Source: Chloroflexota bacterium
Lineage (GTDB): Bacteria; Chloroflexota; UBA5177; JANWHV01
NCBI GenBank assembly: GCA_028287725.1
Contig: JAQBPC010000221.1
Coordinates: forward strand, 1-6,076
Reading direction: 5' to 3'
Length of the DNA stretch: 6,076 bases
In this document: one piece after another, positions 4,489 to 6,076 of the stretch
Position numbering within the stretch: the first letter of the stretch is position 1
Layout: each line of letters begins with the position of its first letter
Translations under genes and position numbers: made by a program
Notes under the pieces: generated by a model
Told to the model about the DNA's origin: nothing
What the model saw: only the letters and a program-made list of their open reading frames with translations
Databases searched by the model: none

Positions 4489-6076
4489 ATGAATACTCCC
4501 CTCTCGTTGCAGCGCGAGGTTCGGCCAACCGAGGGTCTGGCCGTCACCTGGCAGCCGATTCCAGAGGCCATACGCTACGGACTAATCGTCGGCGTTATTG
4601 GCGCTGTGGCCCCACCAATAGTCGAAATCATGCGAGGCAGCTCGCGGGAATTCGCGCTGGTCGGCATTCCTCCGCGCTTCACGGGCGCCGTGGATATCGG
4701 CACCCCAGTTGGCGAGGAGCGCCAGTTCGGCCTAATCGCATACCGCACCGATGGGACAATGGTGCCCGTGCCTGGTATACGCTTCTATCCCGCGCGATCG
4801 GCGCCACGCGACCGTGAGTATCATGCCGTGATGCCGCCGCCACTCGAGCGCACGTCCCCGGCGGTCGCACCTGCACCCGCCGTCGACCCCTGGTCCGCCC
4901 TGTCACCAGCAGCAGTCGGGACGGCCGCCCAGCCGCCGGTCGATGCCTGGGATGTGCTCGAGCGCGAGGCGCGAGGGCTGGAGCACGACCAGGTAGCTTC
5001 TCCTCCAACGCCGGCTCGTGAATTTGAGCCCATGCCAAGCGATTCGTCGAGCACGGAAACCGGCATTCGGGAAGAGCGTTCTGTGAAGCTGGAACCTGAG
5101 TTGCCCGCGGACGCGCGGACGTTGCCTTGCCCTGCGGTTGCGCCGCAGGCGCATCCGGACCCTTGGGATATCCTGGGCGGTGGCCACAGTGAGGACGTGG
5201 TTTCAGCCGTTGAGGCAGAGTTGCCGCCCAGTACGCCTCCCGCCGTTGACCAGGATTCGCCGGTTCCCGTGGTCACAGCCCCAATCTCGCACGAGAATAC
5301 GGATGGGCATCTCGATTCTGGCGACGTCGCGATTCCGGCGATGACTCAAGCGCCCACTACCATAGATGCCAACGTACTTGAAGCTATGCCACATGGTGAG
5401 GTACCGCTGGAAGCTTCAACACACGCACCGCAGGCAGAGGAACAGCGATTGACCACGTCAAACCAGGTCGCAGCGCTGCCCGAGCCCGAGCCCGATGAGA
5501 TTGTGCGGGAGCAGCACGTTGGACACGAGATGCCGCACGACGAACCTGGACTCAAGGCCGAGACAATGTCAGAAGCAATCATCAGCGATATTTTGCTGCC
5601 GGAAGCAGAGGAAGCGCGCGCTCCCATTGCTTCCGTCGTGGGCGCGCTCGAGCCCGACGCGCGACTGTCTGAGAAAGCAGCCACTACAGACCTGCCCATG
5701 CCGGAGGATTCGCCGCCAACTCAACAGTTAGCGCCAATTCTTCCTGTCGACGAACAGGTTTCGACGGCCGCTGTGGTTGTCGCTGTCGATTGGCCTTCGC
5801 CCTCATCCCAGAAGACTGCCGAAGTGACGTCGGTTACCGCCCAATCCAGTGATCCGGATGAGGCGAATGACCCTTCGTCAGATCATTCGCAACCGCCCGA
5901 AGTGGCCGAGATCATAGCGACAATGGCGAAGCCGGCCGATACCACCATTCCGGACGCGCCGCCCGGCTTCGCTGATATGCAGCTCGACGCACCCGCGACG
6001 CCGATCACCTTCCGGCAAGCAGCGGACTTGGGCCCTGAACCGCTCCGGCTATCAGATCAGGAGCTCGATGAGTCCG
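4489..6076 (+). CDS. Partial gene (3' end beyond window): beta-sandwich-like head plus very long acidic, proline-rich disordered tail
   Basis: At least 529 codons run without a stop to the window edge. I do not recognise the gene. Residues about 15-102 look like one fibronectin-III/Ig-type sandwich: VTWQPIPEAIRYGLIVGVIG, then FALVGIPPRF, a G-x-V strand, and FGLIAYRTDGTMVPVPGIRFYP. The hydrophobic run at 31-48 could instead be read as a membrane segment, but the alternating pattern around it favours beta strands. From about residue 105 onward the chain is rich in Pro, Glu, Asp, Ala, Ser and Val with very few aromatic or basic residues, so it is probably disordered. Three similar motifs stand out there: VDPWSAL (132-138), VDAWDVL (151-157) and PDPWDIL (223-229). 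Residues 6-10, SLQRE, repeat exactly a pentapeptide of the upstream DUF4157 repeats. No signal peptide is seen. The start is uncertain: AAGG lies 12 bases before ATG 4489, and the frame is open back to 4366 with a GTG at 4402. Steady in-frame coding supports a real gene; its role is unknown. Confidence 0.8.
   Translation, partial: MNTPLSLQREVRPTEGLAVTWQPIPEAIRYGLIVGVIGAVAPPIVEIMRGSSREFALVGIPPRFTGAVDIGTPVGEERQFGLIAYRTDGTMVPVPGIRFYPARSAPRDREYHAVMPPPLERTSPAVAPAPAVDPWSALSPAAVGTAAQPPVDAWDVLEREARGLEHDQVASPPTPAREFEPMPSDSSSTETGIREERSVKLEPELPADARTLPCPAVAPQAHPDPWDILGGGHSEDVVSAVEAELPPSTPPAVDQDSPVPVVTAPISHENTDGHLDSGDVAIPAMTQAPTTIDANVLEAMPHGEVPLEASTHAPQAEEQRLTTSNQVAALPEPEPDEIVREQHVGHEMPHDEPGLKAETMSEAIISDILLPEAEEARAPIASVVGALEPDARLSEKAATTDLPMPEDSPPTQQLAPILPVDEQVSTAAVVVAVDWPSPSSQKTAEVTSVTAQSSDPDEANDPSSDHSQPPEVAEIIATMAKPADTTIPDAPPGFADMQLDAPATPITFRQAADLGPEPLRLSDQELDES

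Noticed and set aside
4679..5699. Several long minus-strand and alternate-frame open stretches opposite the partial gene
   Set aside because: They give Arg/Ser/Gly-rich products typical of antisense reading of Pro/Glu/Ala codons, and the + frame from 4489 is open for the entire 1.6 kb.

Overview
The window reads as chromosomal DNA of a free-living bacterium with moderately high GC. The style of the metalloprotease gene (an LQRSVGNQAV-type leader followed by DDEEELQ repeats and an HELTH core) resembles proteins I know best from Chloroflexota. The secreted propeller plus CHRD-like protein would also fit a Ktedonobacteria-like lineage. This placement is an inference from protein style and not a demonstrated assignment. 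All credible genes lie on the + strand.

Layout: (1) 2-118, the last 38 codons of a gene that enters from the left, possibly a dihydrodipicolinate-synthase-family aldolase/lyase. (2) 119-468, a 350-base gap with a weak -10-like box and a small palindrome. (3) 469-1173, a complete GntR-family regulator of the FCD (FadR-like) type. (4) 1174-1481, a gap with an AT-rich promoter-like patch just before the next gene. (5) 1482-3146, a secreted protein made of an NHL-like beta-propeller followed by a CHRD/Cu,Zn-SOD-like C-terminal domain. (6) 3147-3450, a gap that opens with a perfect 16-bp hairpin. (7) 3451-4353, a DUF4157 protein: leader, four 19-residue acidic repeats, and a zinc-metalloprotease core. 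(8) 4354-4488, a short gap with a 9-bp stem-loop. (9) 4489 to the right edge, at least 529 codons of an open, unfinished gene with a beta-sandwich-like head followed by a very long proline/glutamate/alanine-rich, apparently disordered tail carrying three D-x-W-[DS]-x-L motifs.

The window splits into two functional halves. The left half (possible aldolase, GntR/FCD regulator) looks like a small catabolic locus. The right half (DUF4157 protease and the partial tail protein, both without signal peptides and probably co-transcribed) looks like the edge of a locus of the kind in which DUF4157 proteins occur, notably extracellular contractile injection systems (eCIS). No sheath, tube, baseplate or ATPase gene is visible here, so eCIS membership is a hypothesis that depends on the sequence to the right. 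The secreted propeller/CHRD protein between them stands alone and is probably transcribed separately, bounded on its 3' side by the hairpin.
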